A stretch of 64,000 nucleotides of DNA from CAWEYO01 sp963813315 (GTDB taxonomy: Bacteria > Pseudomonadota > Alphaproteobacteria > Rhizobiales > Rhizobiaceae): positions 17,229 to 81,228 of the forward strand of contig CAWEYO010000024.1 of NCBI GenBank assembly GCA_963813315.1, in the 5' to 3' direction. This document shows positions 45,802 through 55,600 of this stretch, one piece after another; positions within the stretch are counted from its first letter, which is position 1; each line of letters opens with the position of its first letter. A program made the position numbers and the translations under genes. The notes under the pieces are model-generated. The model did no database searches. It saw only the letters and a program-made list of their open reading frames with translations, and had not been told where the DNA came from.

Positions 45802-46401
45802 CTATCGGGATGCTGCGTCCCCGGAGCCCCTACCAGCCACGGTGGCGAGAACTATTTTCAGATCCGACAAAAAGCCATGCAGTTCGACATATCGTTGATC
45901 AGCGTCCGCGAGCGCGTCGGGAGCTGACATGTCTATGGAGGCCAGTTGGGCTGGGCCGGTAATGCCGGGTCGAACGCTGAATACGTTCCTTCCCCGCCGC
46001 GCTCTGATGACCTCGTGTTGATTCGGCAGGCAGGGGCGCGGACCTACGAGGCTCATGTCTCCCCGCAGGACGTTGAACAATTGAGGAAGTTCGTCGAGCT
46101 TTGTCGATCGCAGCCAGCGGCCGGTCGGTGTAATCCAGCTGGCGGACACTTTATGAGAGCCGGCCACCGGCGCCCCGGTCGCCATGGTGCGAAATTTGTA
46201 ACATTTGAAAAGCCGCTCTCCCTTCCCGACGCGTTCCTGGACGAACAGTGCGGGGCCCGGCGAGGAGCGCCGAACGACCAAAACAACGATTGCCATCACG
46301 GGGAGCAGGAGGAAAATCGCAGAAAGTGAGGCTATGATATCGAATGTGCGCTTCATCAAGTTCTGAACGGCGTGCGGCGCGACCATTGTTAGGCTCATCA
46401 A
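45802..46401 (-). CDS. Undecaprenyl-phosphate sugar phosphotransferase (bacterial sugar transferase)
   Basis: 199 residues, one N-terminal membrane segment (FDIIASLSAIFLLLPVMAIV). Conserved blocks SPGPALFVQERVGKGERLFK, CYKFRTMA and STKLDELPQLFNVLRGDMSLVGPRP identify a PglC/WcaJ-C-terminal-like monotopic transferase that loads the first sugar-phosphate onto undecaprenyl phosphate, starting polysaccharide repeat synthesis. It overlaps the epimerase gene by 4 bases. With a QuiNAc/FucNAc-type epimerase next to it, the first sugar is likely an N-acetylated 6-deoxyhexose, by inference. Confidence 0.92.
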   Translation of the reverse strand: MMSLTMVAPHAVQNLMKRTFDIIASLSAIFLLLPVMAIVVLVVRRSSPGPALFVQERVGKGERLFKCYKFRTMATGAPVAGSHKVSASWITPTGRWLRSTKLDELPQLFNVLRGDMSLVGPRPCLPNQHEVIRARRGRNVFSVRPGITGPAQLASIDMSAPDALADADQRYVELHGFLSDLKIVLATVAGRGSGDAASR

Positions 46402-47339
46402 CGTTGAAAACCCGCTCCCGAACGCGTCATGCCGTCGCGCGGATTCACTTTGGGCGCCCAGCCAAACGTCTTGCGAAAAAGGTTGGAATTTACTTCAAGG
46501 TTGCCGAGAAGGCTCTTCGCCACCTTCTCCTTGCCAATCATCCCAAGCGAGAACCTGAGCAATGCCGGCGGGAGAGGCACGAGGCGAGGCGACATACCCA
46601 TTCCGGAACGCAGCCAAGCGAGCATTTCGCGCAAGCTGACGGCTTGGTCGTCAGCGACCATGTAGACCCCAGGGTTGCTCCGTGCTCCCGGCGACGAGAC
46701 CAGATTGAAGACTGCATCAACGAGGTTTTCCGCTGCAACCAGCGTGCGACGGTTGTTTACCATGCCAAAAGGCAAAGGCACTCCCGTGGCGGCAAGCCGC
46801 TGCAGAGAACGCCAGTTTCCCTGAGCGCCGGGCCCGTACACGATTGGGGGCCTGAGCACGATCCCGCTGCGGCCCGCCCCTGCGAACAGGGTCATGTGCC
46901 GTTCGGCGGCAAGCTTCGACCGCCCGTACACCGTTGACGGATCTGGTGGAGTGCGCTCGCTGACCGGGGCATCCGACGAGCTGTCGCCGATTGCGTAGAG
47001 ACTCGACATCAGGATGAACAGCCTGGCATCGGAAGCTGCGGCTTGTTCGATCAGGCGTCCGGTTCCCCGGTCGTTGACTTCGCTGAAGGCCTCTTCCGAA
47101 ACCCCTGGATTTGGAAGCTGAGCCGCAAGGTGGACAACCGCTTCGCAATCATCCAGGGCCGGACGCCAGTCTGTTTGCGAACCCACCTCGCCCACGGCGA
47201 AATGGCGAATTTGACCTTCCCGTGCTTGCGGCTTCACCATTCTGCCAGGAAGGTTGAGGGCGAACCCGGCATCAAGAAGCCGCTGCACAAGCAGGCCGCC
47301 TACAAAACCGCTAGCGCCTGTCACAAGAATTCTTTTCAT
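46398..47339 (-). CDS. NAD-dependent epimerase/dehydratase, UDP-N-acetyl-6-deoxyhexose 4-reductase type
   Basis: 313 residues, extended SDR. VTGASGFVGGLLVQRLLDAG at the N-terminus, VVHLAAQL, SSLYAIGDSSSD, and YGRSK active site; RPPIVYGPGAQGNW follows. It resembles WbpV/WreQ enzymes that reduce the 4-keto sugar made by WbpM-like dehydratases to UDP-QuiNAc or UDP-FucNAc; a WbpM-like gene lies divergently 223 bases away and the initiating transferase overlaps its 3' end. The product sugar is therefore a reasonable inference. Confidence 0.87.
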   Translation of the reverse strand: MKRILVTGASGFVGGLLVQRLLDAGFALNLPGRMVKPQAREGQIRHFAVGEVGSQTDWRPALDDCEAVVHLAAQLPNPGVSEEAFSEVNDRGTGRLIEQAAASDARLFILMSSLYAIGDSSSDAPVSERTPPDPSTVYGRSKLAAERHMTLFAGAGRSGIVLRPPIVYGPGAQGNWRSLQRLAATGVPLPFGMVNNRRTLVAAENLVDAVFNLVSSPGARSNPGVYMVADDQAVSLREMLAWLRSGMGMSPRLVPLPPALLRFSLGMIGKEKVAKSLLGNLEVNSNLFRKTFGWAPKVNPRDGMTRSGAGFQR

Positions 47340-47562
47340 ATCGATTTCTCATTCAGTGTACTTCGGTATCTTCGGTGTGTTGAACGAACCGCCGCAACGT
47401 CGTGGTAGTGAGGCATCCGCCGAATTTCCGTCGGCCGGAAAGCCGGCTCCACTCAAGCGCGGGAAAGGCGCGCCGCGGTGTTGTAAGATCGGCCATACTC
47501 GTCTAACCAGAACTGGCTGCGGGCGCCTCTCTGGTGATTGATTTGTAGGAGGAGATTACACG

Positions 47563-49464
47563 TTGAAGGGATCCATGGGATTTGCCTATGATCTGATAGT
47601 AGCCGGGTCGGCATTTTTCCTCTCCTATGTGACAGTCATTGGGGTTGAGCTCGCCCTGCAGACACCCGGCATCTGGGAAAAGGCGTCCGCGTTCGTCACG
47701 GTCTGCGCCTTAGTTTGGATCTTCTTCTCAGTGCATCGTGGCTCCTGGCGCTACGTCTCCATACCGGATTTGACGACCATCATCAAAGCAACCGTGGTCT
47801 CGGTGGTTGTCTACACGGTCGCGGCATTCCTGGCGACGCGCGGTTCGAATGTGCCGCGATCGGTCCCTGTCCTGACGACCCTGTACATGATTGCCGGCCT
47901 TTCGGCGCCTCGGCTCGCCTATCGCCTCCTTCTCGAACAAGACTTTGCCTTTCCGATACCGGCAAGGCAAAAGTCCGTGAAGACGCGGCATGTCATTCTC
48001 TATGGGCTTACGGATGCCGCCGACAGTTTCATCCGGGCCACTCGGCGTGACGTCAACCGTGAGATCGTGGTGGTCGGCATCCTGGACGATGGTCCCGGTC
48101 ATTCGCGCATCCTGCAGGGCGTGAAGGTCCTGGGTTCCTTGTTCGAGCTCGAACCGGTTGTCGCCAAATTCCTGCGCTCGGGCACGAAGGTGACCGAACT
48201 GATCGTTACCGAGAGCGCGCCAAACCGGGAGCAACTCGGCGAGATTGTCGAACTCGCGACGCGGCTTGGGCTCAAGGCTTCGCGCATTCCGGGCGTTACG
48301 GAAACTTCGCGCCTGACCAGCGACGGCCGCATGGAACTCAAGCCGATCGATTTGGGGGACCTGCTCGGGCGGCCCGAGGTGAAGACCGATCTTGAAGGCG
48401 TAGCGAGCCTCGTCAGCGGCAAGGTCGTGCTCGCGACCGGCGCGGGCGGGTCGATCGGTTCCGAGCTTTGCCGGCAGGTCGCCATGTTTGGCCCGAGCCT
48501 GCTGGCCATCAGCGACAGTTCGGAATTCCATCTTTATCTGCTCGACGTGGAGTTGAGAGAGCGCCATCCGGATCTGAAAATTCTGACCCGCATCGTTGAC
48601 GTTCGCGACAGTGCCCGGGTCGCCAAGCTGTTCGAGGAAGTGAAGCCCGAGGTTATCTTCCATGCAGCGGCGCTGAAACATGTCCCGTTGGTCGAAAGCA
48701 ATCCGCTGGAGGGGATCAAGACCAACCTGCTTGGCACCCGCAATGTGGCGGATGCGGCGCTGAAAAACGAGACCTCCACCTTCGTCATGATCTCCACCGA
48801 CAAGGCGGTCAATCCGACGAACATCATGGGGGCAACGAAGAGGGCGGCCGAAGCCTATTGCCAAGCGCTCGACGTCATCTCCGAGAAGACGCGGTTCAAG
48901 ACAGTCCGCTTCGGCAACGTGCTCGGCTCGAACGGGTCCGTGGTGCCCCGCTTCCAGGAGCAGATCGGCAACGGCGGCCCCGTCACGGTCACACATCCCA
49001 ACATGGTGCGTTTTTTCATGACGATCCCGGAAGCGGTGCGGCTCGTTCTCCACGCTTCGGCGCACGCGCTGGGGCGCCAGTCCGACCGTGGCAGGATCAT
49101 GGTTCTCGACATGGGTAAACCGGTCCGGATCGCGGATCTCGCCGAACGAATGATTCAACTCGCGGGCTTCAAGCCTTACACGGACATAGAAATTGTCTTT
49201 ACCGGCCTCCGGCCCGGCGAAAAACTCTACGAGGAACTCTTCGATCCCTCGGAAGCCCAGGACGGGCGGACCGATGAGGGCTATGTCATCGCCTCGCCGC
49301 GCGTTATCGACAAGGGACTCCTTCACCGCACGCTGTCCGGCATTGAAGCCGCCGCCCGCGTGGAAAATTCGGTGCGGGCAGTCGAGTTGCTGTCCCACAT
49401 CGTGCCTGAGTATCAGGCGATGCAGCCGGGGGACGCGATCGCAGGGCAGAATGTGATGGACTAG
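47563..49464 (+). CDS. UDP-GlcNAc 4,6-dehydratase, WbpM/CapD/FlaA1-type membrane protein
   Basis: 633 residues. Four membrane helices in residues 1-125, then a CoA-binding-like domain and a C-terminal SDR domain: LATGAGGSIGSELCRQV near residue 292, HAAALKHVPLVESNPLEGIK, MISTDKAVNPTNIMGATKRA (Thr/Asp/Lys plus Met-Lys active site) and FTGLRPGEKLYEELFD. It converts UDP-GlcNAc to the 4-keto-6-deoxy sugar. Start is TTG 47563 because AGGAGGA lies 9 bases upstream; ATG 47575 is too far. A degenerate copy of its 3' part lies at 60788-61038. Confidence 0.93.
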   Translation: MKGSMGFAYDLIVAGSAFFLSYVTVIGVELALQTPGIWEKASAFVTVCALVWIFFSVHRGSWRYVSIPDLTTIIKATVVSVVVYTVAAFLATRGSNVPRSVPVLTTLYMIAGLSAPRLAYRLLLEQDFAFPIPARQKSVKTRHVILYGLTDAADSFIRATRRDVNREIVVVGILDDGPGHSRILQGVKVLGSLFELEPVVAKFLRSGTKVTELIVTESAPNREQLGEIVELATRLGLKASRIPGVTETSRLTSDGRMELKPIDLGDLLGRPEVKTDLEGVASLVSGKVVLATGAGGSIGSELCRQVAMFGPSLLAISDSSEFHLYLLDVELRERHPDLKILTRIVDVRDSARVAKLFEEVKPEVIFHAAALKHVPLVESNPLEGIKTNLLGTRNVADAALKNETSTFVMISTDKAVNPTNIMGATKRAAEAYCQALDVISEKTRFKTVRFGNVLGSNGSVVPRFQEQIGNGGPVTVTHPNMVRFFMTIPEAVRLVLHASAHALGRQSDRGRIMVLDMGKPVRIADLAERMIQLAGFKPYTDIEIVFTGLRPGEKLYEELFDPSEAQDGRTDEGYVIASPRVIDKGLLHRTLSGIEAAARVENSVRAVELLSHIVPEYQAMQPGDAIAGQNVMD

Positions 49465-49708
49465 CTTGACGTCACGCCAGTCAAATCGCAGTGCTGACTG
49501 CCAGCCCGGACGCGTTCCGGTCGATGTTTTCATAAAGGCGATGGTCGGCTCAAAGCGGAATCGCGGCGAAATGCGAATGCATCCGGCCTGGCATTGCTTG
49601 CGCGATCGCCATCGCTGCTTTCATCTGGTATCAGCCAGCCGGATTGCTCCGACAAAGGGTGCAGGTTACGATCGACGAAGCTCGACGAATTGGTCAACTG
49701 TACAATCT

Positions 49709-51043
49709 TTAGGGCGCGCATCTGTTCACGATTTCACGAATGTGGTCGGCCGGCTCCTGATATCGGCCGCGCGTGTCGACGATGAGACGGGAATTATTCT
49801 TGATCATCAGATAGTCGAACCGGTCATGATCGGTTGCAAGCAGCACGCAATCAAACGCCGCAAGGGACGCAGGCGTCAAGGGTGTGTTTTGCAAATCGAA
49901 ATGCCGGCGACGCCTCGGGCGTGGAAACGTAGGCACATGCGGGTCGCTGTAGGCGACCTTGGCCCCAAGGGCGCGCAGCTTCTCCATCAATACGACGGAC
50001 GGCAGACTCGCGCATGTCGTCGACATTCTTCTTGTAGGCGATCCCGAGGACCAGGACGGACGCGCCGTTGACAGCCTTACCCTTCCTGTTAAGCGCCATA
50101 ACCACCTTCGACATCACGTAGTCCGGCATCGAAGCATTCACTTCGCCGGCGAGCTCGATAAAGCGCGTGTTGACGCCGTATTCGCGCGCCTTCCACGTCA
50201 GATAGAAAGGATCGATCGGGATGCAGTGGCCGCCGAGGCCAGGTCCCGGGAAATAGGGCACGAATCCGAATGGCTTGGTGGCGGCCGCGCGAATGACTTC
50301 ATGGATATCGATGCCCATTTTGTCGGCAACGATCTTCATTTCATTGACCAGGCCGATGTTCACCGCCCTGTGAATGTTCTCTAACAGCTTGGTCAACTCG
50401 GCAGTGCGGGTCGAACTCACAGGCACGACCTTATCAACCGCATGAGAATAAAGCGCCACGCCAACTTCGAGGCAGGCCTCCGTCACTCCACCGCATACTT
50501 TGGGATGGTGCGTGTCGTGAAGTTTCCGTTGCCGGGATCCTCGCGCTCCGGTGAATAAACCAGGAAAAAATCTCTTCCCACAACCAGGCCGCGGCTCTCA
50601 ATTCTCGGCAGCAAAACCTCGTCGGTGGTACCTGGATAGGTCGTGCTTTCAAGCGAGAGAACTTGCCCGGCGCGAACGTGTGGCACTAAGGAATTGACCG
50701 TCCCGACCACGAAGCTCAGATCAGGTTCGCGGTGACTGTCGAGCGGTGTCGGAACGCAGATGATCAGCGCATCGACTTCCCGCGCGCGGGTAAAGTCGGA
50801 GGTGCATTTGAACCCGCGTTCGATCGCCTGATCGATGCTTTTGGATGGAATGTGATCGATGTAGCTTTGGCGCGACCGTAGCTGCTCGATTTTGGCAGAG
50901 TCGATGTCGAAACCAAGAACAGGGTAGCCTGCCTCGCTGTATCGCAGCACCAAAGGAAGACCAACGTAGCCGAGGCCAACAACTCCGATGGTCGCTTTCT
51001 TCAATGAAAGGCGTTCAAGAAGCTGGGCTTTTACGATGTTCAT
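49709..51043 (-). CDS. UDP-N-acetylglucosamine 6-dehydrogenase (WbpA/WecC-type), two frame breaks
   Basis: NAD-dependent enzyme oxidising UDP-HexNAc to the uronic acid. Start at ATG 51043 (MNIVKAQLLERL). IGVVGLGYVGLPLVLRYSEA, ESTTYPGTTDEVL and VYSPEREDPGN mark the N-terminal part; frame breaks near 50500. The second part (MTEACLEVGVALYSHAVDKV, FPGPGLGGHCIPIDPFYL with the catalytic Cys) breaks again near 50020, then PSVVLMEKLRALGAKVAYSD and the C-terminus to 49709. The corrected protein is about 445 residues, full length. Each break is one base, so a sequence error is possible. Confidence 0.9.
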
Positions 51044-51175
51044 TCTGGGCACTTTTCCGAGTTTAGCGCAACGCATGCAACATTCGCCAGGCCAATGTCC
51101 ATTCGTCTCTCAACGCGAGCACGCCCATATACAATGAAGGACCGTTTGGCTAGCTCGCTATTCGGCCAAGGGATG

Positions 51176-51900
51176 TCGCACGCACTGACGACCAGCTATG
51201 GCGACGTTGCAGGCCACAGTGAGCGCAGGCCAACAAGTGGACATCGTACGTTGGATGACGCTGTCCAGAAGCCCGACGGGAACGTTTCTCGCGCTTTTGC
51301 CCCTCGCATTGCTATGCAAAATGCGCGACTGCGCCACGCGCAGTTCTATCTCCTGGCGCGATGTGGTGCTTGCAGGCCTCGCCCTCCTCTTCTCCGGCCC
51401 ACTGGAGATACGGTTCTTGGAGCTTTTTGCCGATCTGAGGCAACTCGAATGGCATGGCATGGATATGGACGCGCTTTGCCCTCCGTTGGCCGACGAGCAC
51501 AAATGTGGCAAGTCGCGCTGGAACTTGCAGTCGCCAAGCCACTGTTCGCATACAGCGTTGCAAGCTATCCGGGTGTCTTGAACGATCCTTCGTTGGGGAT
51601 ACCGGCAGGCTCCGCGATCTGGCTCTACACCAATGTGCACAACCAATTTCTCAATCTTCTGCTCGAAACCGGCATTGTCGGCCTGCCGCTGTTTTGCCTT
51701 CTGCTTGCAACGGCCTTCGTGACAGGTTCCAGGCTGTAGCAAACTCCCACTTCGCGATCGCGCCTGTGCGTTGATGTGGATACCCTCGTGCTATGCCTGC
51801 TTTGGCCTGTCACAGACCTTTCTCGGTCATGCCAACACAAGCCTCCAGTTTGGCGCCTATCTCGGTATTCTAATGTGGACCGTTCCGGCACGGGTGGGGA
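51176..51900 (+). pseudogene. Second O-antigen ligase-like gene, degenerate
   Basis: Pieces in different frames give GTFLALLPLALLCKMRDCAT, then WQVALELAVAKPLFAYSVAS and YTNVHNQFLNLLLETGIVGL (the Wzy_C His/Glu motif), then a further frame with YACFGLSQTFLGHANTSLQF and GAYLGILMWTVPAR. At least three frame changes are needed and the N-terminus is missing, so it is a decayed gene rather than one with a single error. Confidence 0.75.
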
Positions 51901-52033
51901 CCGGCTCAGACTACTTGTCATCCTGAACATCGCGTTGGTCACGAAGCTGCTGTTCAACACGACAAAAATCGCCACCCGCGCTGCGGATCGCAGTCGCCGC
52001 GGGCGCGCCGACCGTGTATTGCCGTTATGCCCG

Positions 52034-52294
52034 TCATTGCGTCCGGTGCAGCGTGGCCCAGACGTCGCCGATCCGCTCGGCCAGATGTTGCGAATGCTTG
52101 GCCGCCGTTGCCTCGCTCAGACCCTCCTTGACCAATTGGCGCTCCATGCGGGCTCGCATCGACTCGATCAGCGTACGCGCCTCTGTCCCGTCTGGTTCGG
52201 CCATAATCGCCACCAGGTCGACCAGGGTGTCGTTGTCAAGCAACTCACCGAGCACCTGGATCAGGCCGGGGAAAGGGTTGCCGGAGTTGCTCAC
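52034..52294 (-). CDS. Hypothetical protein, 86 residues
   Basis: GTG start at 52294 preceded by AAGGTG; sequence MSNSGNPFPGLIQVLGELLD and SEATAAKHSQHLAERIGDVW is mostly helical and soluble. Codon use looks normal for the genome. No family recognised. It lies between two decayed genes, so it may itself be a remnant. Confidence 0.45.
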   Translation of the reverse strand: MSNSGNPFPGLIQVLGELLDNDTLVDLVAIMAEPDGTEARTLIESMRARMERQLVKEGLSEATAAKHSQHLAERIGDVWATLHRTQ

Positions 52295-52385
52295 GATCCC
52301 GGCACCTTACACAACAATTTCGCCCACTCACAGTCGACCGCGCCTACACAGAACGGGCCAGCAGGAGAAGCGTATTTTGATCAGA

Positions 52386-53095
52386 TCACGAAGAAATCGT
52401 ATTGCTGAGCGCCAGATTCGGGGCCAGCTTGGCGATATGGACGCCGCCGCCCGCCGCGCTGCCGTTGCTGTCATAGTTCAGCCAGCCGGTGTCGGTCTCG
52501 TAGATGATGCGGTCGTTGCTGTCGTGGGCGAGGCCGGTCGTACTTTTCCAGAACGCTGCGGAAAACAGCGTGCCGAGATGGCTGCCAAGGCCGGGCATCA
52601 TGGCATTTTCAAGCCGGATCGTGTCCTGCAAGACGTTGAAGTCGGTGACCGTGTCGACATTGGTTGCGGCGCTGATCGCGGTGTTGAAGACGAAGTTGTC
52701 GTAGCCGGCGCCTCCCGCCAGCCTATCATTTCCGGCCCCGCCGTAAATCAAGTCGTTGCCGGCACCGCCCTTCAGCCTGTCATTTCCGGCCCCGCCGTTC
52801 AGCCTGTCATTGCCGGCCCGCCGTTCAGCACGTTGGCGCCGGCGTTGCCGGTGATGCGCGATTGTTCAGTCTGTTGCCGGTGCCATTGATATTGGCGAAA
52901 CCAAGCAGCTCAGGTGCTCGACCGCGCCCACCACGCGTGCGGTGTTGGCCAGATTGAAGCTGATTGACGACTGGACCGTGTCAAAGCCGTTCGAACCCGC
53001 AAGGCTCTCGTTGACAATGTCACCGGCATTGTCGACGACATAGGCGTCGTTGCCTGCGCCGCCGCGCATATTGTCGGCGCCGGCACCACCGTTCA
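52386..53095 (-). pseudogene. RTX-type calcium-binding repeat protein remnant
   Basis: Glycine/aspartate repeats of the GGAGNDxxxxx type are encoded in at least two frames: MRGGAGNDAYVVDNAGDIVN and YGGAGNDRLAGGAGYDNFVF. The C-terminal part (ATNVDTVTDFNVLQDTIRLE, DRIIYETDTGWLNYDSNGSA) is the usual type-I-secretion end of RTX proteins and stops at 52386. The N-terminal catalytic or adhesive region is absent. Probably a fragment of a secreted protein associated with the polysaccharide locus. Confidence 0.8.
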
Positions 53096-53581
53096 GCCTG
53101 ATTCCTGGGCGTTTTTCGCCTGCTGGGTCTCGCGCCCATGAATGATAAGCCGAGCCGCACGCCGCTCCGGTCGATTTACCCCATGCATGCGGCAGACACG
53201 CTTGTCTTTGATGGCCGGGGCCCTTTAAATCGCTTAAATGTGGCTTTTAGCCACGCGCTTCGAAGTCCATATGACGTTGTGGGATCTGGTCCGGAATCGT
53301 TCGCTGACCGGTGCTTGCGCCTAACTGTCGGTCACGGCGGATATACCTGAGCGAACTGCCGATGCGGCGGAGGGGATGAAGAATGCCGCGCAGGGTTCGG
53401 GTCGGCCGCAACGGTGTCGTCCCATCGCAGCAGACAGGCGAGTTGTACGAATGTCATACTCGGCAAACTGCAACTGACGCGACACATGCCTGGAGGCTAC
53501 GCGTTGAAAATATGCCGGATTTGCCCATGGCATCCAATGGTGTCACGGAATTTGCATTTCTGCACAGAGCAGAATCACCTC
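53096..53581. other. Intergenic stretch without a supported gene
   Basis: About 485 bases between the RTX remnant and the 3' end of the ABC ATPase gene. Only short frames without ribosome sites are present. Nothing recognisable. Confidence 0.55.
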
Positions 53582-54323
53582 TCACCCAAAATACGCTTCT
53601 AGAACCTCCTCGGCGGGACCGTCCATCCGCACACGCCCGTGCTCCATCCAAAGGATGCGGTTGCAATTGTTCTGAAGTAGTTCCCTGGAGTGGCTGGCGA
53701 GGATAAGGATCTTGGTTGAATCGACGATCTCGCGCAGCCGCTTGTCAGCCTTGTGCTTGAAGTCCTCGTCGCCAGTCGAAAGCCATTCGTCCATGATAAG
53801 GATTTCGGGCCGGATCGCGGTCGAAGTCGAGAAGGCCAGGCGAAGCTGCATGCCCGACGAATAGGTCCGGAACGGCATGTCCAGGAAATCTCCGAGCCCT
53901 GTGAACTCGGCGATCTCGTCATAGCGCTCCCGCAATTCGTCCGGTCTCATGCCCATCATGGCCGCGCGAAGCCAGATGTTCTCGCGACCCGTAGCCTCAG
54001 GGTCGATTCCCAGCGCAATGTTGATGAGAGAGACGCACTCGCCGCGGATCACTGCGGATCCGCTGTGTTGGCTGATAGATGCCGGACAGCACGCGAAGCA
54101 GCGTCGTCTTGCCGGCACCGTTGTGGCCGACAAGGCCGACCCTGTCCCCCTCCTTCAGGGAAAAGCTCACGTCTTCCAGTCCGCGCACGATGACGTGGCC
54201 GTCGCCTCGCCGGTCGATCGCGCCGCCGGTCGCGACGCTGAGAACCCTGTTCTTGAGCGAGCGGCTTGCTGCGTTGAACACCGGAAATTCGACCGAGACG
54301 CCGGTCAGTGTGATCGAAGTCAT
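53582..54323 (-). CDS. wzt: Polysaccharide ABC exporter ATP-binding protein (Wzt-type), one frameshift
   Basis: Cytoplasmic ATPase of an ABC-2 polysaccharide exporter. Start ATG 54323 (MTSITLTGVSVEFPVFNAAS). Walker A is in LVGHNGAGKTTLLRVLSGIY; one base near 54062 breaks the frame, after which RGECVSLINIALGIDPEATG, the signature FRTYSSGMQLRLAFS and Walker B EILIMDEWLSTGDEDF follow. About 246 residues once corrected; no C-terminal O-antigen-binding extension. The permease gene is 8 bases upstream. Confidence 0.92.
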
Positions 54324-54331
54324 GGGACGTT

Positions 54332-55138
54332 TTAGAGCCAATAGGGAATGCGATGACGATAGCGGCCGAAGAAGAACAGAGCGAGCGTCCACCCAACGAT
54401 CGCGAAGGCCACGCACGCCATCCAGTTCGTCGCGGTCGGAAACTCGCCCAGAAGCGGCGCCCGCACGACGGTGATGAGATGATAGAAGGGATTGAGGTCA
54501 AGCAGAAGCCGCGAAACGCCTTCGGGAAGCGTCTGCGGCATCCACATCACCGGGGTCAGATACAAGAGAACCTGAAGAAGGTTCTGCATCACCTGCGTCA
54601 TGTCGCGGTAGCGCGCGCAGAGCACGCCGAGAACAAGCATGATCCAAAGCAGATTGAGCGATACGATGACAAAGCCCGGCACCGCCAGAAGGAAGTGCCA
54701 CGTCGGCATGCGTCCGACGGCGAGCAGGACGAGCGGATAGATGAGAAGGTTGTGGCCAAGCATGATGGCGTTGCGGTAGAGCGTCCGCAACACATGGATG
54801 AACAGCGGCATGCGCACCTGAAGAATGATGCCTTCCGCGCTGATGAAGGCCGTGCATCCCTCACTGATCGAGGTCGAAATAAAGCCCCAGAAAATGAGGC
54901 TGACGCAAATATAGGGAAGAAACTCCTGCATGGGCGTACGGAAGAGCGTGCCGAAAACGAGCCCGAGCGCGCCGATCAGCACGCCCATGTTGATGGTCAG
55001 CCAAAACGCTCCGACCCGTGAACGCCGGTAACGCTGCGCGACATCCTGCCAGCTGAACGTCGTGGCCAAATGATGCTTCTCTAGCGCGGCGGCAATATCG
55101 GCGAACGCCTCGCTGACGGAGTCCGTATTCATTGGCAT
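54332..55138 (-). CDS. wzm: Polysaccharide ABC exporter permease (Wzm-type)
   Basis: 268 residues with six hydrophobic segments. WQDVAQRYRRSRVGAFWLTI and the ABC-2 core FGTLFRTPMQEFLPYICVSL, RYRDMTQVMQNLLQVLLYLT and PVMWMPQTLPEGVSRLLLDL are characteristic of Wzm/KpsM-type permeases. Works with the ATPase encoded immediately downstream to move lipid-linked polysaccharide across the inner membrane. Starts at 55138 or 55132 are equally plausible. Confidence 0.93.
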   Translation of the reverse strand: MPMNTDSVSEAFADIAAALEKHHLATTFSWQDVAQRYRRSRVGAFWLTINMGVLIGALGLVFGTLFRTPMQEFLPYICVSLIFWGFISTSISEGCTAFISAEGIILQVRMPLFIHVLRTLYRNAIMLGHNLLIYPLVLLAVGRMPTWHFLLAVPGFVIVSLNLLWIMLVLGVLCARYRDMTQVMQNLLQVLLYLTPVMWMPQTLPEGVSRLLLDLNPFYHLITVVRAPLLGEFPTATNWMACVAFAIVGWTLALFFFGRYRHRIPYWL

Positions 55139-55600
55139 CGATGAAAACTGTTCCGGATCGTGTTTTGGCGGGCCCAGGCAATTTGCGACGGCTCCGAATA
55201 CATTATTGCCCCACGGGCATCAACATGGTTTTTGCAGCACCATCTTCGGGGCGAACGCGATGAACCGAAACTGCGATGGCTTCCCAGGTACCAGCAGAAA
55301 ATGACCCTGCAGCGGAAATTTGTATCAAAACAAGTCCAATAAGTGCAATCCAGCTTTCACAATGACCTTGTGCTCGCGCTCCAAGCAGATATTCGCGGCA
55401 AGCTCAGTTCCGGAGCGCGACGAACCCGGTGCCCACTGATTTCCGGTTGGAGACATCGATCACCGACGCAGCCGAAATCGCGCGATTAGATCTCAACAAA
55501 CCGGGTGGCGCGCCGAAGCAAAGTCGCTTAGAAGCTAGCTCCTGCGCAACGGAAAGCCCACAATGGGCCAAACAGGCATTGACCAGATAGAGAGGGGATA
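55139..55600. other. Divergent promoter region
   Basis: About 460 bases between the divergent wzm and GT2 genes. No coding sequence or clear repeat seen; it must contain both promoters. Confidence 0.5.

Noticed and set aside
47728..49533. Long minus-strand open frame of 601 codons
   Set aside because: Antisense to the clear WbpM-like gene; Arg/His/Asp-rich composition without motifs.
49530..49721. Minus-strand frame of 63 codons between the dehydratase and dehydrogenase genes
   Set aside because: No ribosome site or family; partly overlaps the end of the UDP-sugar dehydrogenase gene.
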